A stretch of DNA of 64,000 nucleotides from Nitrosomonas halophila (GTDB lineage: Bacteria; Pseudomonadota; Gammaproteobacteria; Burkholderiales; Nitrosomonadaceae): positions 27,185-91,184 of the forward strand of contig NZ_FNOY01000007.1 in assembly GCF_900107165.1 (NCBI RefSeq), read 5' to 3'. Position 1 is the stretch's first letter; each line of letters starts with the position of its first letter. Below are positions 19,477 to 29,566 of this stretch, piece by piece. A model generated the notes under the pieces. That model was given only the letters and a program-made list of their open reading frames with translations. It searched no databases and had not been told where the DNA came from. A program made the translations under genes and the position numbers.

Positions 19477-21015
19477 CTAATTTGCGCTCTGCCGGGAAAA
19501 ATCTCGCAAGCGAAATCCCAACAGCCACAAGCAGGAAAAATAAACCAGCGCACCCAACAGCACAATCCCCCCCAGTCGCAATGCACGCTCCGCAGCACCG
19601 GCAGCAAGCCACTCAGCACTGCTGCCGGCAGCCAAACCAACTACCCCGCCCATCACTGCCAATGCGATCATGATTTTCAACATAAACACCCCCCAGCCAG
19701 GCTGGGGTTGATAAATGCCATGAACGCGCAGTTTATGATAGAGCAATCCCGAATTCAGGCACGCGCCCAATCCTATGGCCAATGCCAGGCCAGCATGCTG
19801 TAATGGAATAATGAAGGCCAGGTTCATCAGCTGGGTAGCCGCAAGCGTCATGACTGCAATTTTGACTGGTGTTTTGATGTTCTGCCGGGCATAGAAACCC
19901 GGTGCCAGGACTTTGACCAGTATCAGCCCGAGCAAACCGACGCTATACGCCATTAACGCTTGCCGCGTCATCCAGACATCCTCAGTCGTGAAAGCGCCAT
20001 AATGAAACAGGGTCGTGATCAGGGGCGTCGCCAGTAACGCCAATGCCATGGCAGCCGGCAAAGTCAGCAAAAAAGTCAGGCGCAGGCCCCAGTCGAGCAA
20101 ACGTGAATACGCCTCCGTGCTGTGTTGGGCATAATGCCGCGAAAGAGAAGGCAGAATCACCGTGCCAAGCGCCACACCCAGCAAGCCGGCCGGAAATTCC
20201 ATCAAACGATCCGCATAATAAAGCCAGGAAACGCTACCAGTCACCAGGAGCGAAGCAAAGATGGTATTGATCAGCATGCTGATCTGCCCGATCGATACGC
20301 CGAATACGGCCGGCCCCATCAAACCGAGCACCCGCCATGCGCCGCTGTTCCGAAAGTTGAAACGCAATCGCGGCATTTTTTTGAGGTGCAACAAAAAAGG
20401 GATCTGGAGCGCCAGCTGAAGAATGCCCCCGATAAATACCGCCCAGGCCAGGGCCAACACTGGCGTATCCATCACTGGGGCGAGCCATAGGACGCATCCA
20501 ATGAATGAAAGATTCAGTAAAACCGGGGTAAAGGCGGGTATAGAAAAATAACTGTAAGTGTTGAGTATGCCGCCGGCCAATGCGACCAGTGAAATAAACA
20601 GAATATAGGGAAAAGTGATCTGCAGCAATTCGACCGTCAATGAAAACTTGTCCGGATCGGTAGAAAAACCAGGTGCGCTGACGTAAATAATCACAGGCGC
20701 CGCGATGATGCCTAGCAGGGTGATGGCAAATAGCGCCATGCCCAACAGGGTCGCAACATGATCGATCAGCTCACGCGTTTGCGCGTCCGAACGGTTATTC
20801 TTGTATTCGGCCAGAATGGGTACAAATGCCTGGGAAAAAGCGCCTTCAGCAAACAAGCGGCGCAACAAGTTAGGAATGCGGAATGCGACAAAGAAAGCAT
20901 CGGTGGCCACGCCTGCGCCAAATATCCTTGCTATCATCAAATCCCGGACAAACCCCAAAATACGTGAAATCAGTGTCATGCCACTGACGGTGGCAAGTGC
21001 CTTGAGCAGGTTCAA
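19477..21015 (-). CDS. murJ: Lipid II flippase MurJ (MviN)
   Basis: A 512-residue inner-membrane protein of the MOP superfamily with about 14 helices, which moves lipid-linked peptidoglycan precursor across the membrane. The start [20 protein letters not shown], the following [15 protein letters not shown], and the early [16 protein letters not shown] are diagnostic; the essential arginine near residue 18 and the acidic residue early in helix 1 region are kept. It is convergent with aroC. In related bacteria the small-subunit gene rpsT lies divergently upstream, but here the upstream 634 bases lack it. Confidence 0.95.
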   Translation of the reverse strand: MNLLKALATVSGMTLISRILGFVRDLMIARIFGAGVATDAFFVAFRIPNLLRRLFAEGAFSQAFVPILAEYKNNRSDAQTRELIDHVATLLGMALFAITLLGIIAAPVIIYVSAPGFSTDPDKFSLTVELLQITFPYILFISLVALAGGILNTYSYFSIPAFTPVLLNLSFIGCVLWLAPVMDTPVLALAWAVFIGGILQLALQIPFLLHLKKMPRLRFNFRNSGAWRVLGLMGPAVFGVSIGQISMLINTIFASLLVTGSVSWLYYADRLMEFPAGLLGVALGTVILPSLSRHYAQHSTEAYSRLLDWGLRLTFLLTLPAAMALALLATPLITTLFHYGAFTTEDVWMTRQALMAYSVGLLGLILVKVLAPGFYARQNIKTPVKIAVMTLAATQLMNLAFIIPLQHAGLALAIGLGACLNSGLLYHKLRVHGIYQPQPGWGVFMLKIMIALAVMGGVVGLAAGSSAEWLAAGAAERALRLGGIVLLGALVYFSCLWLLGFRLRDFSRQSAN

Positions 21016-21649
21016 TTATCCAAGATCCTTCAATTGATTGCCGCCTGGCATAACCAGAGGGTTGCAATGATTAAGCATAAGTTGCGGCTTGATAGGCCTT
21101 CAAACCATAGACTGTATAACATATGAACGATCGTATCGCCGCACGAGGCATGGCTGGACAATTCCAGGCTGAACGGCCCAAAGCAGCAGGGGTTCAGAAA
21201 ATCACTCCATCCTGAGAATCCAGGCGATTATCCCGGATTTCATAGCCAATCGCCACTGATTGATTGCAGCGATTTCATAATACGCATGGGATGACTGCAG
21301 CAAAGCTATGTCTGGCACTGCTGCCAGAAACGGCACATGCCAGTTCATTCAACCAAAAGCCAGGGTTAAAGGATCTTCCTTATCGGAGAAGCAGGCACTG
21401 AATCTGAAACGAATGTATATAGCGTGTAAAACACTCAAGCTCGGACCAACGGGAATCTGCCGGACTTGAGATAAATCAACTATAGCAATGGAAGTGGATA
21501 AGTTGGCTATAGTTTCAATTTTGACATCTGTGCACGGCAAGCTTGCCGACACACGCACATGCCTCAAGTCCGGCAAAGGCCCCCAGGAGAAAAATCGCGC
21601 ATATCTCTTTGGGTGATTGTAAACAAGGTAGAGGAGACCATGGCACCAA
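21016..21649. other. Non-coding stretch upstream of murJ and downstream of flhC
   Basis: A 634-base stretch without a convincing gene. A 103-codon minus-strand frame (21349-21660) overlaps flhC, has no family resemblance and is not supported. The notable content is the inverted-repeat block at 21458-21575, listed separately. The murJ promoter should lie near 21030-21120, but no clear consensus is visible. Confidence 0.6.
21458..21575. repeat. Structured inverted-repeat block of unknown type
   Basis: The ends are exact complements: TGCCGGACTTGAG at 21458-21470 and CTCAAGTCCGGCA at 21563-21575. Inside, AACTATAGC (21478-21486) pairs with GCTATAGTT (21506-21514), and CGGCAAGCTTGCCG (21535-21548) is a perfect palindrome. 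The nested design would fold into a branched RNA or cruciform of about 118 bases. Its ends do not match repeat families A or B. It may be a small mobile element or a structured RNA. Confidence 0.55.
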
Positions 21650-22204
21650 TCAGGCAGCACACTGTTGTTTGGTCTTGGATTTCAGCGAGTTTTGCTTGGT
21701 CTTGCCTGCGCGCGATGGCACATGGCAAAGGCCGCAGATATGGTTGGACTGGATATCCAGGCTATGCACCAAAAAATGACCGTTGCATTTGACGCAAGGC
21801 GTCACTGACAAAACATTGCTTTCGATGAAACGTATCAGCGTCCAAGCACGTGTAAAACTCAGCACGCGCTGTAATTGATTGACCTGAACATGCTCCAGGT
21901 AAAGCTGATAACTCTTGATAATGGCCTCTATGTCATGCACACCCGCGTATTGCACCAAATAATTATAAATATTGACGAACAATGAGGAATGCATGTTGGG
22001 TTGCCAGCCCATAAACCAATCCTCCGAATAGGGCAGCATCCCTTTCGGCGGCGAAACACCTCTGACTTCCTTGTACAATTTCACGAGCCGCTCACGGCTG
22101 AGACTGGTGGACGCCTCCAGAACTTGTAATCGTGCGCCCAGTTTAACAAGTTCGGTTGCCAGTTGGATTTGCTTGCCTTCGGATAAAATGCTTTTTACTC
22201 GCAT
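21650..22204 (-). CDS. flhC: Flagellar master regulator subunit FlhC
   Basis: A 184-residue partner of FlhD in the heterohexameric activator that switches on flagellar class II genes through sigma-70. I choose the ATG at 22204 (MRVKSILSEGKQ) because GGGAGAAGGG sits just upstream; the longer frame from 22276 overlaps flhD. Four zinc-binding cysteines are visible in CVKCNGHF and HICGLCHVPSRAGK near residues 137-160. Length and motif order match the family. It follows flhD after 25 bases, forming the flhDC operon. Confidence 0.94.
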   Translation of the reverse strand: MRVKSILSEGKQIQLATELVKLGARLQVLEASTSLSRERLVKLYKEVRGVSPPKGMLPYSEDWFMGWQPNMHSSLFVNIYNYLVQYAGVHDIEAIIKSYQLYLEHVQVNQLQRVLSFTRAWTLIRFIESNVLSVTPCVKCNGHFLVHSLDIQSNHICGLCHVPSRAGKTKQNSLKSKTKQQCAA

Positions 22205-22229
22205 AACCCTTCTCCCGTTGTCATCAGAA

Positions 22230-22547
22230 TTAGGAAACCGTGTCGGCAGGCTGACCTGCCATGAGAATTGCGGCATGGGATTGTGTCAACGCTGGGTCCT
22301 GTTTATGGTTCGTCAGTATTTCTGCGATCAGGCTATCCTCGAACCGGAACCGGCACAGCAACGTATTGGATCCAGCCATTTTCAACAATTGACTCGTAGT
22401 CAGCTTGTCTAAAATACCCGCCACATCGTCATTGATCCCCAAACGATACATTGCTGCCGCCTTATCTTCGCGCAGCATATGCTGGGCCAGCAGCAAGTAG
22501 CCAAGATTGACTTCCCTGATTTCATCGAGAATTTGATTCGTCTTCAT
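22230..22547 (-). CDS. flhD: Flagellar master regulator subunit FlhD
   Basis: A 105-residue helical protein, first gene of flhDC. The ATG at 22547 (MKTNQILDEIREVNLGYLLL) has GGGGAG nine bases upstream. AQHMLREDKAAAMYRLGIND is the family core. FlhD supplies promoter specificity and assembly, while FlhC contributes most DNA contacts. Upstream lies a long divergent gap with a strong palindrome at 22671-22701, about 124 bases before the start, which may be an operator. Other flagellar genes are not in the window. Confidence 0.93.
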   Translation of the reverse strand: MKTNQILDEIREVNLGYLLLAQHMLREDKAAAMYRLGINDDVAGILDKLTTSQLLKMAGSNTLLCRFRFEDSLIAEILTNHKQDPALTQSHAAILMAGQPADTVS

Positions 22548-23184
22548 GCTGATACTCCCCATACTGAATTGAGCCAAACCGGATTGGCAGAAATGTTAGG
22601 TGCATTCTTAACTCTGACGCAAAGGGAGTAAAGGGCAACGCTGCCAAATAAACAGTAGGAATAGAGCCGGTTTGTTTGTAGGAAAAACTCCTACAAACAA
22701 ATAAACAAGACTTTAAAGAGATTGTTTTTAAATAACTTTTTGATGTGACAAAGCAGCCGACACCACTGCCTGTCTGCCTGAAGAGACGCTAAAATACTGG
22801 AGCCACATAGGAAAAATAGGGCACAGAATCGATCATTGCGGTCATATTGGAATAGTCCAGCCTTTCTTGAATAAAAGCCATATCTATCCATTGTTGCCTG
22901 AAATTTTCATGCAGAGACACATTGTACTGCCTGCCGCATGGCATACTGTTACCTGAACAGAAGCTGGACCGCCCCTTATTTCTACTCGCAATGCCATTAA
23001 AGGGCCCCGCAGGACAGAATAATCAGGAGAGATTATTCAGATTAACGGGCATTTGACCAGAAAAAAACACCCCATGAGCACGTATGATTTGACCATCACA
23101 GATTTCCATTCAGTTTGATAGAATTCCTTTTACCTGCCTATCCTGTCAGGATATCAACAAGTTGCAACGATAAGGAGAAACAGC
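22548..23184. other. Divergent control region between flhDC and the c-di-GMP protein
   Basis: A 637-base stretch that must contain promoters for both directions. The clearest element is the palindrome at 22671-22701. A minus-strand frame at 22691-22891 has no family resemblance. I see no firm promoter consensus. The region is AT-rich around 22700-22740 (a run including GATTGTTTTTAAATAACTTT), which may help promoter opening. Confidence 0.55.
22671..22701. promoter_or_regulatory. Perfect palindrome in the flhDC upstream region
   Basis: TTTGTTTGTAGGA at 22671-22683 pairs exactly with TCCTACAAACAAA at 22689-22701 across AAAAC. It has no following T-run, and no gene ends here, so a terminator is unlikely. 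Its place between divergent signalling and flagellar genes suggests a protein-binding operator or an RNA hairpin in a long leader. Confidence 0.5.
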
Positions 23185-26100
23185 TTGCCGCTCGGCGTGA
23201 TCCAGAACCGCTTTGTCCTCGAAGCCATCGCAATTTTCTTCACTGGACTCCTATTGACTGCCTGGGCGGGGTATGCAACCCATCAACATGAGGTGACGCA
23301 CCAGCGTGACGAAGCCCTTGTTGTGGCCAGCAATCATGCCACTTTTGTACGCCTGAACATACATCAGACGCTGACCGCCACCAGCGCACTGGCGGCACTG
23401 GTGCGCCAAGGCAACGGCACAGTACCGAATTTCACCGCAGTGGGACAGGAAATCATGGCGCTTTATCCAGGCATTGGTGCCGTTCAGCTTGCGCCAGACG
23501 GTATTGTGCAAAGCAGTTATCCGTTAGCAGGCAATGAACCAGCGATCGGACACAACCTGCTTGCTGATCCCGGTCGGAACCAGGAAGCTTTCCTTGCACG
23601 TGATAGCAAGACACTCACACTTGCAGGCCCATTCAATCTGATCCAGGGCGGCCTCGGCGCAATCGGCCGTCACCCGGTTTTCCTCCCCAATGAAAACGGC
23701 GAGGCGCATTTCTGGGGATTCACCAACGTCCTGATCCGCTTCCCGCAAATCCTGGAAACGACCAACCTCAATGGTTTGGCGAAACGCGGTTATCACTATG
23801 CCCTCTGGCGCATTCGCCCTGACACGGGTGAACGCCAGATCATCGCCACCAATGCAGGACTGGAATTACTGCATGATCCAGTCGAAATCGAAGTGCCGGT
23901 ACCGAATGGCAAGTGGATATTGAGCACCAGCCCGACCACAGGCTGGGGTGCGCCCACAACGGCCATACTGATCGGTCTTGCTGGAGCTTTGATCAGTCTG
24001 TTGGCCGCACAATTCTATGCCAATACGCGTCAGCAACTGATGCTGCACCAGGCAGTCATTCGCCGCACCCGGGATCTGGCGGCGAGCGAAACACGTTACC
24101 ACGAATTATTCAACCGCTCCCGCGATGCCTTGATGACATTGGCGCCGCCGGCATGGCGGTTCACCGATGCCAATCAGGCGGCCCTGGATCTTTTCGGGGT
24201 GCAGCATATTAATGAATTCACCCAACTTGGACCCTGGCAACTCTCACCGGAGCGGCAACCCGATGGACAATTATCAAGCGACAAAGCGCTCGAAGAAATA
24301 AGCCAGGCTGTCCGGACAGGCTCGAACTTTTTTGATTGGGAATACCAGCGATTGAATGGCCAGCGCTTCCTCGCCGAGGTGCAGCTCACTCAAATCGTTG
24401 CCGGCAAACAAATCTTTCTTCAGGCATCCGTACGGGATATCTCCGATCACAAAGCAGCCCAGCGCGCAGCCGCGCGCCTTTCGGAATATCTCGCACTGAT
24501 GTCCAAACTGGCAACGGAATTGATCGATTTACCGCTCGAACGCATTGACGATGCGATTCATGCAGCACTCGAGCAGATCAGCCATTTTTTTTCCGCAGAC
24601 CGGGCCTATGTTTTCACTTATGATTTTGTCTCTCGAACCACTTCAAACACGCATGAGTGGTGCGCGCCTGGCGTATCCCCACAAAAAGACAATCTCCAGC
24701 ATATCCCGCTTGACCAGATTCCCGAGTGGATCAGCCCGCATTTACAGGGCAATCCGCTATTTATTCAAAATGTCGCCGATCTACCATCCAGTGCCCTGCG
24801 AGATATCCTGCAAGCGCAGAAAATAGAAAGCCTGTTAACGGCACCGCTGATGCGCGGCAGCGATTGCCTCGGATTCGTCGGACTTGATGCGGTCCATTCA
24901 CGTTTGGCATTTGGCGCGGAAGAAGCCGAGCTACTCGGCACTTTTGCCAAGCTGCTGGTCAGCGTCGCGCAACGCCGGCATGCTGAAAATGCAGTTAGAA
25001 AAGAACGCCAACGCCTGGCTGATATCCTGTGGGGCACTCACGCAGGCACCTGGGAATGGAATCTTCAGACGAATGAAGTACATTTAAATTCACGCTGGGC
25101 CGAGATCATAGGCCATACACTGGATACACTGGGCCCGATCACCACCAAACCCTGGCTAGCGCACACACACCCCGATGATCTCGCGCCTATCGACCAGGCG
25201 CTGCACAGGCATTTCCACGGTGAAATGGAAACCTTCGAATGCGAGGCGCGCGTGCGCCACAAGCATGGCCATTGGGTCTGGGTGCTCGATCGAGGCAGGG
25301 TAATCAGCCGGACACCGGATGGTCAACCGCTATGGATGTCCGGCACACGCCTCGATATTACCGCCCGCAAGCATACTGAAGAGGCCCTGAAGGAAAGTGC
25401 TCATCAACTCAGCGAAGCCCAGCATATCGCCCGAATCGGCAGCTGGAAGCTGGATCTTGTCCAGGACAAACTGTTTTGGTCCGACGAGATTTTCCATATC
25501 TTTGAGATAGACAAGGCACATTTCGGCGCCAGTTACCAGGCCTTTATCAACACCATCCATCCCGATGACCGCAAGGCAGTCAACACAGCCTATAGCCGCT
25601 CGCTGCAGACCCGTGAACCCTACGAGCTCACGCACCGCCTGCTCATGAAAGATGGTCGAATCAAATATGTCCACGAACAATGTGAAATCCACTTCGATGC
25701 CAAAGGCGACCCATTATGCTCAGCGGGCACGATTCAGGACGTGACTGAACAGCATCTGGCCGAGCAAGCCCTGGCCGCGCTCGCCACCACACTCGCGCCG
25801 CTCACCGGCAGTGCTTTTTTCGAAGCCGTGAGCCGACACCTCATCGAAGCGCTGGGACTGGACTACGCCTTTGTTGGACAGCTGAACCCAAGCCGTGATG
25901 GGGTCCATCTCATCGCAGGCTGGGCGCAAAACCAGCCCATGACACCTTTCCACTATGCATTGGCCGATACCCCCTGCGCCAGGGTCATGGAACATGGCTA
26001 TCAAATCCACCCGGTCAACGTTCAGGCCCTGTTCCCGGAAGACAAACTGCTGGTCCAAATGAACATTGAGTCCTATATCGGTGGCGCACTGTTTGACAAG

Positions 26101-28647
26101 CAATATCAACCGATGGGCATCCTGGTCGCTCTGGGCACTCGCCCGCTTCAGCAGCCGGAACTGGCCAAGCGCTTGCTTGAAGTCTTTGATGACCGCGTGA
26201 GTGCCGAAATATTTCGTCAGCAGGCCGAGAGAAACTTGCGCGCCAATGAAGAAAAATTTCGTGCCCTGGTCGAAACCACCAACGACTGGATCTGGGAAAT
26301 GGACATCCATGGCCGTTACACTTACGTCAGCCCGCAAATCGAATCCCTACTGGGCTACACACCGGAAGAGGTTCTGGGAAAAACACCCTTCGACTTCATG
26401 CCGAAGGAGGAAGCGGCATCTATCCGTCGCGCGTTTCATACCATTGCATCGGAAGGCAGGCCATTCCAGAATCTGGAAAACATCAATCTGCACAAAAATG
26501 GCAGCCTGGTCGTGCTGGAAACCAATGGCATGCCCATTCTTGATGAAAACCAGAAGCTGACCGGTTACCGGGGGATAGATCGCGATATCACCCTGCGCAA
26601 ACAGGTCGAGCAACAGCTACGCCAGGCTGCAAGTGTATTCGATCATACCCACGAAGGCATCATGATCACTGACCCGAGCGGCACAATCGTCGATGTCAAC
26701 GGGGCTTTTTCCCGCATTACCGGCTTCTCGCGTGACGAAGTGTTAGGAAAAACCCCGCGTATCCTCAGATCGAACCGGCAAGGTCACACCTTCTACACCG
26801 CCATGTGGCATGATCTGAAGCAGAAGGGTTACTGGGCCAGTGAAATCTGGAACCGGCGCAAGGATGGCTCCATCTACGCACAATATGAAACCATCAGCGC
26901 CATCTACGACACCAAGGGCGAGATCAGCCGTTATGTCAGCCTATTCTCGGATATCACTCAGCTCAAGGAGCAACATCACAGGCTCGAGCGCATTGCTCAC
27001 TACGACGCGCTCACCGACTTGCCCAATCGTGTGCTGCTGGCCGACCGTCTACGCCAGGCCATGACCCTGGCGCAGCGTCATGCCACCCTACTCGCCGTGG
27101 TCTATCTTGATCTCGACAGCTTCAAGGCAGTCAACGACTCACATGGACACGATATGGGCGACAAGCTGCTCACATTGGTATCGGGTCGCATGAAGCAGGC
27201 GTTACGTCAAGGCGATACGCTGGCGCGCCTGGGAGGTGATGAATTCGTCGCCGTACTGCTCGATTTGCATCACAGCGATGCGAGCATACCGATCCTCGAA
27301 CGGTTGTTGGCCGCAGCCGCTGAACCGGTGCATATCAACGGTCACACACTCCGCGTCTCAGCCAGTATGGGCGTCAGTTTCTTCCCTCAGACAGGCGATC
27401 TGGTGGATGCCGATCAACTGTTTCGGCAAGCCGATCAAGCCATGTACGAGGCCAAGCAAGCCGGCAAAAACCGATACCATATCTTTGATGCCGCGCATGA
27501 TCAGGCCGTGCGGGGACGCCACGAAACCCTCGGGCGCATTCGCCAGGCATTGGAAAATGGAGAGCTCGTGCTCCATTATCAGCCCAAGGTTGATATGCGC
27601 AGTGGACAGATCATCGGCGCCGAAGCACTGATTCGCTGGCAGCATCCAGAACACGGCTTGCTATTGCCAGTGGAATTTTTACCTGTCACCCAGAGTGATG
27701 CGCTTTGTATCGAAATCGGTGATTGGGTACTGGAAACGGCAGCCAAACAAATCGAAGCCTGGCGACACGCTGGTTTGGCACTTGCGGTCAGCATCAATGT
27801 CGATGGCCTGCAATTCACACAACCCGATTTCATGGACAAGCTGCGACAATGCCTGGTCCGCCACCCGCATGTGCAACCCGGCGACCTGGAGCTGGAAATC
27901 CTGGAAACCAGCGCTCTGGAAGACGTTACCCGAATCGGCGAAATTATCACAGCCTGCCAGGAAATTGGCGTCGGCATTGCGCTGGATGATTTTGGCACGG
28001 GTTATTCGACACTCACCTATTTAAGGCGCCTGCCCGCGCAGCTTCTCAAGATTGATCAAAGCTTTGTACGCGGCATGCTCGATGATCCCGATGACCTGAC
28101 CATCCTCGAGGGCGTGCTCGGGCTGGCCAGCGCTTTCCGGCGAAGAACCATTGCCGAGGGTGTCGAGACAGCCGCACATGGTGCGATGTTGTTATCACTC
28201 GGTTGCCACCTCGCTCAGGGCAACGGTATCGCGCGCTCAATGCCGGCTGAAGCCATCCCGGATTGGGTCGCCAATTGGCGTCCCGACCCGACCTGGTCAA
28301 AGTACCCGCGCATCCACAGCGACAACCTGCCGGTACTGATCTCGATGGTCGAGCTACGTGCCTGGGTCATGGCAATGGGCGCCTACCTGCGCGATGATGA
28401 TAATATCCCGCCCCCCCTGGATCCCCACAAGTGCCGCTTCGGCCGCTGGCTGGACAACATCGGCCGTGCACGCTATGCAAACCACCCGTCACTCATGCAG
28501 ATTTTAGCGCTTCACGATCATATCCATGACAAAGCCAACGAACTGGTCAATCTCAAACAAGCGGGCCACACCCATACCACACAGCGCCTCGGTGAAATCG
28601 AAGCGCTACGCGATACACTGCTAACCGAAATGGAACAGTTACTCTAA
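23185..28647 (+). CDS. Multidomain c-di-GMP protein: CHASE, PAS/GAF array, GGDEF, EAL and CZB
   Basis: An 1820-residue membrane sensor. The TTG at 23185 follows AGGAG by seven bases. A membrane segment near residue 10-28 and a second near 262-282 enclose a periplasmic CHASE domain. Then come PAS (about 305), GAF (about 460), PAS (about 610 and 748), GAF (about 890), PAS (about 1025 and 1152), diguanylate cyclase GGDEF (about 1350, RLGGDEFVAV, with inhibitory site RQGD five residues before it), and phosphodiesterase EAL (about 1479, EALIRW; later LDDFGTGYS and IAEGVET). The tail from about 1748 is a CZB-like zinc domain (HKCRFGRWLDNI, then HDHIH). Both catalytic domains look intact. It is divergent from flhDC, so a motility link is likely. 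Confidence 0.93.
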   Translation: MPLGVIQNRFVLEAIAIFFTGLLLTAWAGYATHQHEVTHQRDEALVVASNHATFVRLNIHQTLTATSALAALVRQGNGTVPNFTAVGQEIMALYPGIGAVQLAPDGIVQSSYPLAGNEPAIGHNLLADPGRNQEAFLARDSKTLTLAGPFNLIQGGLGAIGRHPVFLPNENGEAHFWGFTNVLIRFPQILETTNLNGLAKRGYHYALWRIRPDTGERQIIATNAGLELLHDPVEIEVPVPNGKWILSTSPTTGWGAPTTAILIGLAGALISLLAAQFYANTRQQLMLHQAVIRRTRDLAASETRYHELFNRSRDALMTLAPPAWRFTDANQAALDLFGVQHINEFTQLGPWQLSPERQPDGQLSSDKALEEISQAVRTGSNFFDWEYQRLNGQRFLAEVQLTQIVAGKQIFLQASVRDISDHKAAQRAAARLSEYLALMSKLATELIDLPLERIDDAIHAALEQISHFFSADRAYVFTYDFVSRTTSNTHEWCAPGVSPQKDNLQHIPLDQIPEWISPHLQGNPLFIQNVADLPSSALRDILQAQKIESLLTAPLMRGSDCLGFVGLDAVHSRLAFGAEEAELLGTFAKLLVSVAQRRHAENAVRKERQRLADILWGTHAGTWEWNLQTNEVHLNSRWAEIIGHTLDTLGPITTKPWLAHTHPDDLAPIDQALHRHFHGEMETFECEARVRHKHGHWVWVLDRGRVISRTPDGQPLWMSGTRLDITARKHTEEALKESAHQLSEAQHIARIGSWKLDLVQDKLFWSDEIFHIFEIDKAHFGASYQAFINTIHPDDRKAVNTAYSRSLQTREPYELTHRLLMKDGRIKYVHEQCEIHFDAKGDPLCSAGTIQDVTEQHLAEQALAALATTLAPLTGSAFFEAVSRHLIEALGLDYAFVGQLNPSRDGVHLIAGWAQNQPMTPFHYALADTPCARVMEHGYQIHPVNVQALFPEDKLLVQMNIESYIGGALFDKQYQPMGILVALGTRPLQQPELAKRLLEVFDDRVSAEIFRQQAERNLRANEEKFRALVETTNDWIWEMDIHGRYTYVSPQIESLLGYTPEEVLGKTPFDFMPKEEAASIRRAFHTIASEGRPFQNLENINLHKNGSLVVLETNGMPILDENQKLTGYRGIDRDITLRKQVEQQLRQAASVFDHTHEGIMITDPSGTIVDVNGAFSRITGFSRDEVLGKTPRILRSNRQGHTFYTAMWHDLKQKGYWASEIWNRRKDGSIYAQYETISAIYDTKGEISRYVSLFSDITQLKEQHHRLERIAHYDALTDLPNRVLLADRLRQAMTLAQRHATLLAVVYLDLDSFKAVNDSHGHDMGDKLLTLVSGRMKQALRQGDTLARLGGDEFVAVLLDLHHSDASIPILERLLAAAAEPVHINGHTLRVSASMGVSFFPQTGDLVDADQLFRQADQAMYEAKQAGKNRYHIFDAAHDQAVRGRHETLGRIRQALENGELVLHYQPKVDMRSGQIIGAEALIRWQHPEHGLLLPVEFLPVTQSDALCIEIGDWVLETAAKQIEAWRHAGLALAVSINVDGLQFTQPDFMDKLRQCLVRHPHVQPGDLELEILETSALEDVTRIGEIITACQEIGVGIALDDFGTGYSTLTYLRRLPAQLLKIDQSFVRGMLDDPDDLTILEGVLGLASAFRRRTIAEGVETAAHGAMLLSLGCHLAQGNGIARSMPAEAIPDWVANWRPDPTWSKYPRIHSDNLPVLISMVELRAWVMAMGAYLRDDDNIPPPLDPHKCRFGRWLDNIGRARYANHPSLMQILALHDHIHDKANELVNLKQAGHTHTTQRLGEIEALRDTLLTEMEQLL

Positions 28648-28753
28648 CCGGATGCCGCGCGAGATGCCAGCCACAGTTGCAATTGCGCATTCAAACGGCT
28701 TCAGCAAGGTCTCCCGGCTGGGGCGTATGCTGACAAACGCTGTTCCCGCCATG

Positions 28754-29404
28754 TCACTGCAGATTCTCAGATTTGCAATCGGCGCGCTCCAGTACGCCAA
28801 ATTCATTCAGCAGCACGCCATCTCCCGGCTGGAATAAAGGTGGACGCTGCTCGGTTACGGTGTAGTGGCTGCCATCAGGCAGAGTGAGATGAATTCTGAA
28901 ATAAACGGTTTCTTCGATATTTTTTTCCGCCGGATAGTAGCCACTGGAACCTACCACCGTTACATTGGCAAAGAATGATTGATCACCAAACCGCCCAAAA
29001 GGAATCGCCACCATCCCCGAAAGCGGAGGATTCGTGGCTCGATCAATATCGCCATAATCCGGATGCAGAAAATGTTCTATATGGCTGACCACACCACAAT
29101 AACCCACCGGTGGTGGGTAGGAATAGGCAAAAATTGGGAGCACCGCACCACTACTGATACGACGGGAAGAATATCTTGTTGCCGGCTCGCTCATGTGGCC
29201 AACTTCCTGGGTAGAGAGCGTGACCGCGCCACGAGATACTTGACCAGGAGGCGCTGTATTACCTGTGGATGAAGTGGCAACCGAGCGTGTCCCCGGTTGC
29301 GCACTATGCACCGCTGGCGTGTAGCCTGCTGATATGCTCGCGATCAGAAGCCAACAACACCCCATGAAAGCGTTATGGTAATCATTATTCAAGTCATCGA
29401 GCAT
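28754..29404 (-). CDS. Secreted protein of unknown function
   Basis: A 216-residue exported protein, not assigned to a named family. Hydrophobic residues around FMGCCWLLIASISAGYTP, ending near VHSA, look like a signal peptide; a later ATG at 29365 would shorten the amino terminus and may be the true start, since neither has a good ribosome site. The carboxy end (LTLPDGSHYTVTEQRPPLFQ, then PGDGVLLNEFGVLERADC) resembles the final strand region of SlyB/PcP-type outer-membrane lipoproteins, but the glycine-zipper part is missing. The middle is rich in proline, glycine and tyrosine. It is convergent with the c-di-GMP gene and downstream of lysS. Confidence 0.65.
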   Translation of the reverse strand: MLDDLNNDYHNAFMGCCWLLIASISAGYTPAVHSAQPGTRSVATSSTGNTAPPGQVSRGAVTLSTQEVGHMSEPATRYSSRRISSGAVLPIFAYSYPPPVGYCGVVSHIEHFLHPDYGDIDRATNPPLSGMVAIPFGRFGDQSFFANVTVVGSSGYYPAEKNIEETVYFRIHLTLPDGSHYTVTEQRPPLFQPGDGVLLNEFGVLERADCKSENLQ

Positions 29405-29566
29405 GTGTTTCTGGCAGTTGAACCTGGATTTCCCGGTCGGACGGGCACAGGATGGAATAACAAATACATGCTATAGCAACGGCCATTCTACCGCTCACTT
29501 GAGACCCCATCCGGAATAACCGGGCACCTTGTCGCATGGTATAACCCCTTGTTCAGTCACCCCCAG

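Noticed and set aside
21349..21660. 103-codon minus-strand frame
   Set aside because: No family resemblance, no ribosome site, overlaps the flhC end and includes the inverted-repeat block.
22691..22891. 66-codon minus-strand frame upstream of flhD
   Set aside because: No family resemblance and it starts inside AT-rich control DNA overlapping the palindrome.
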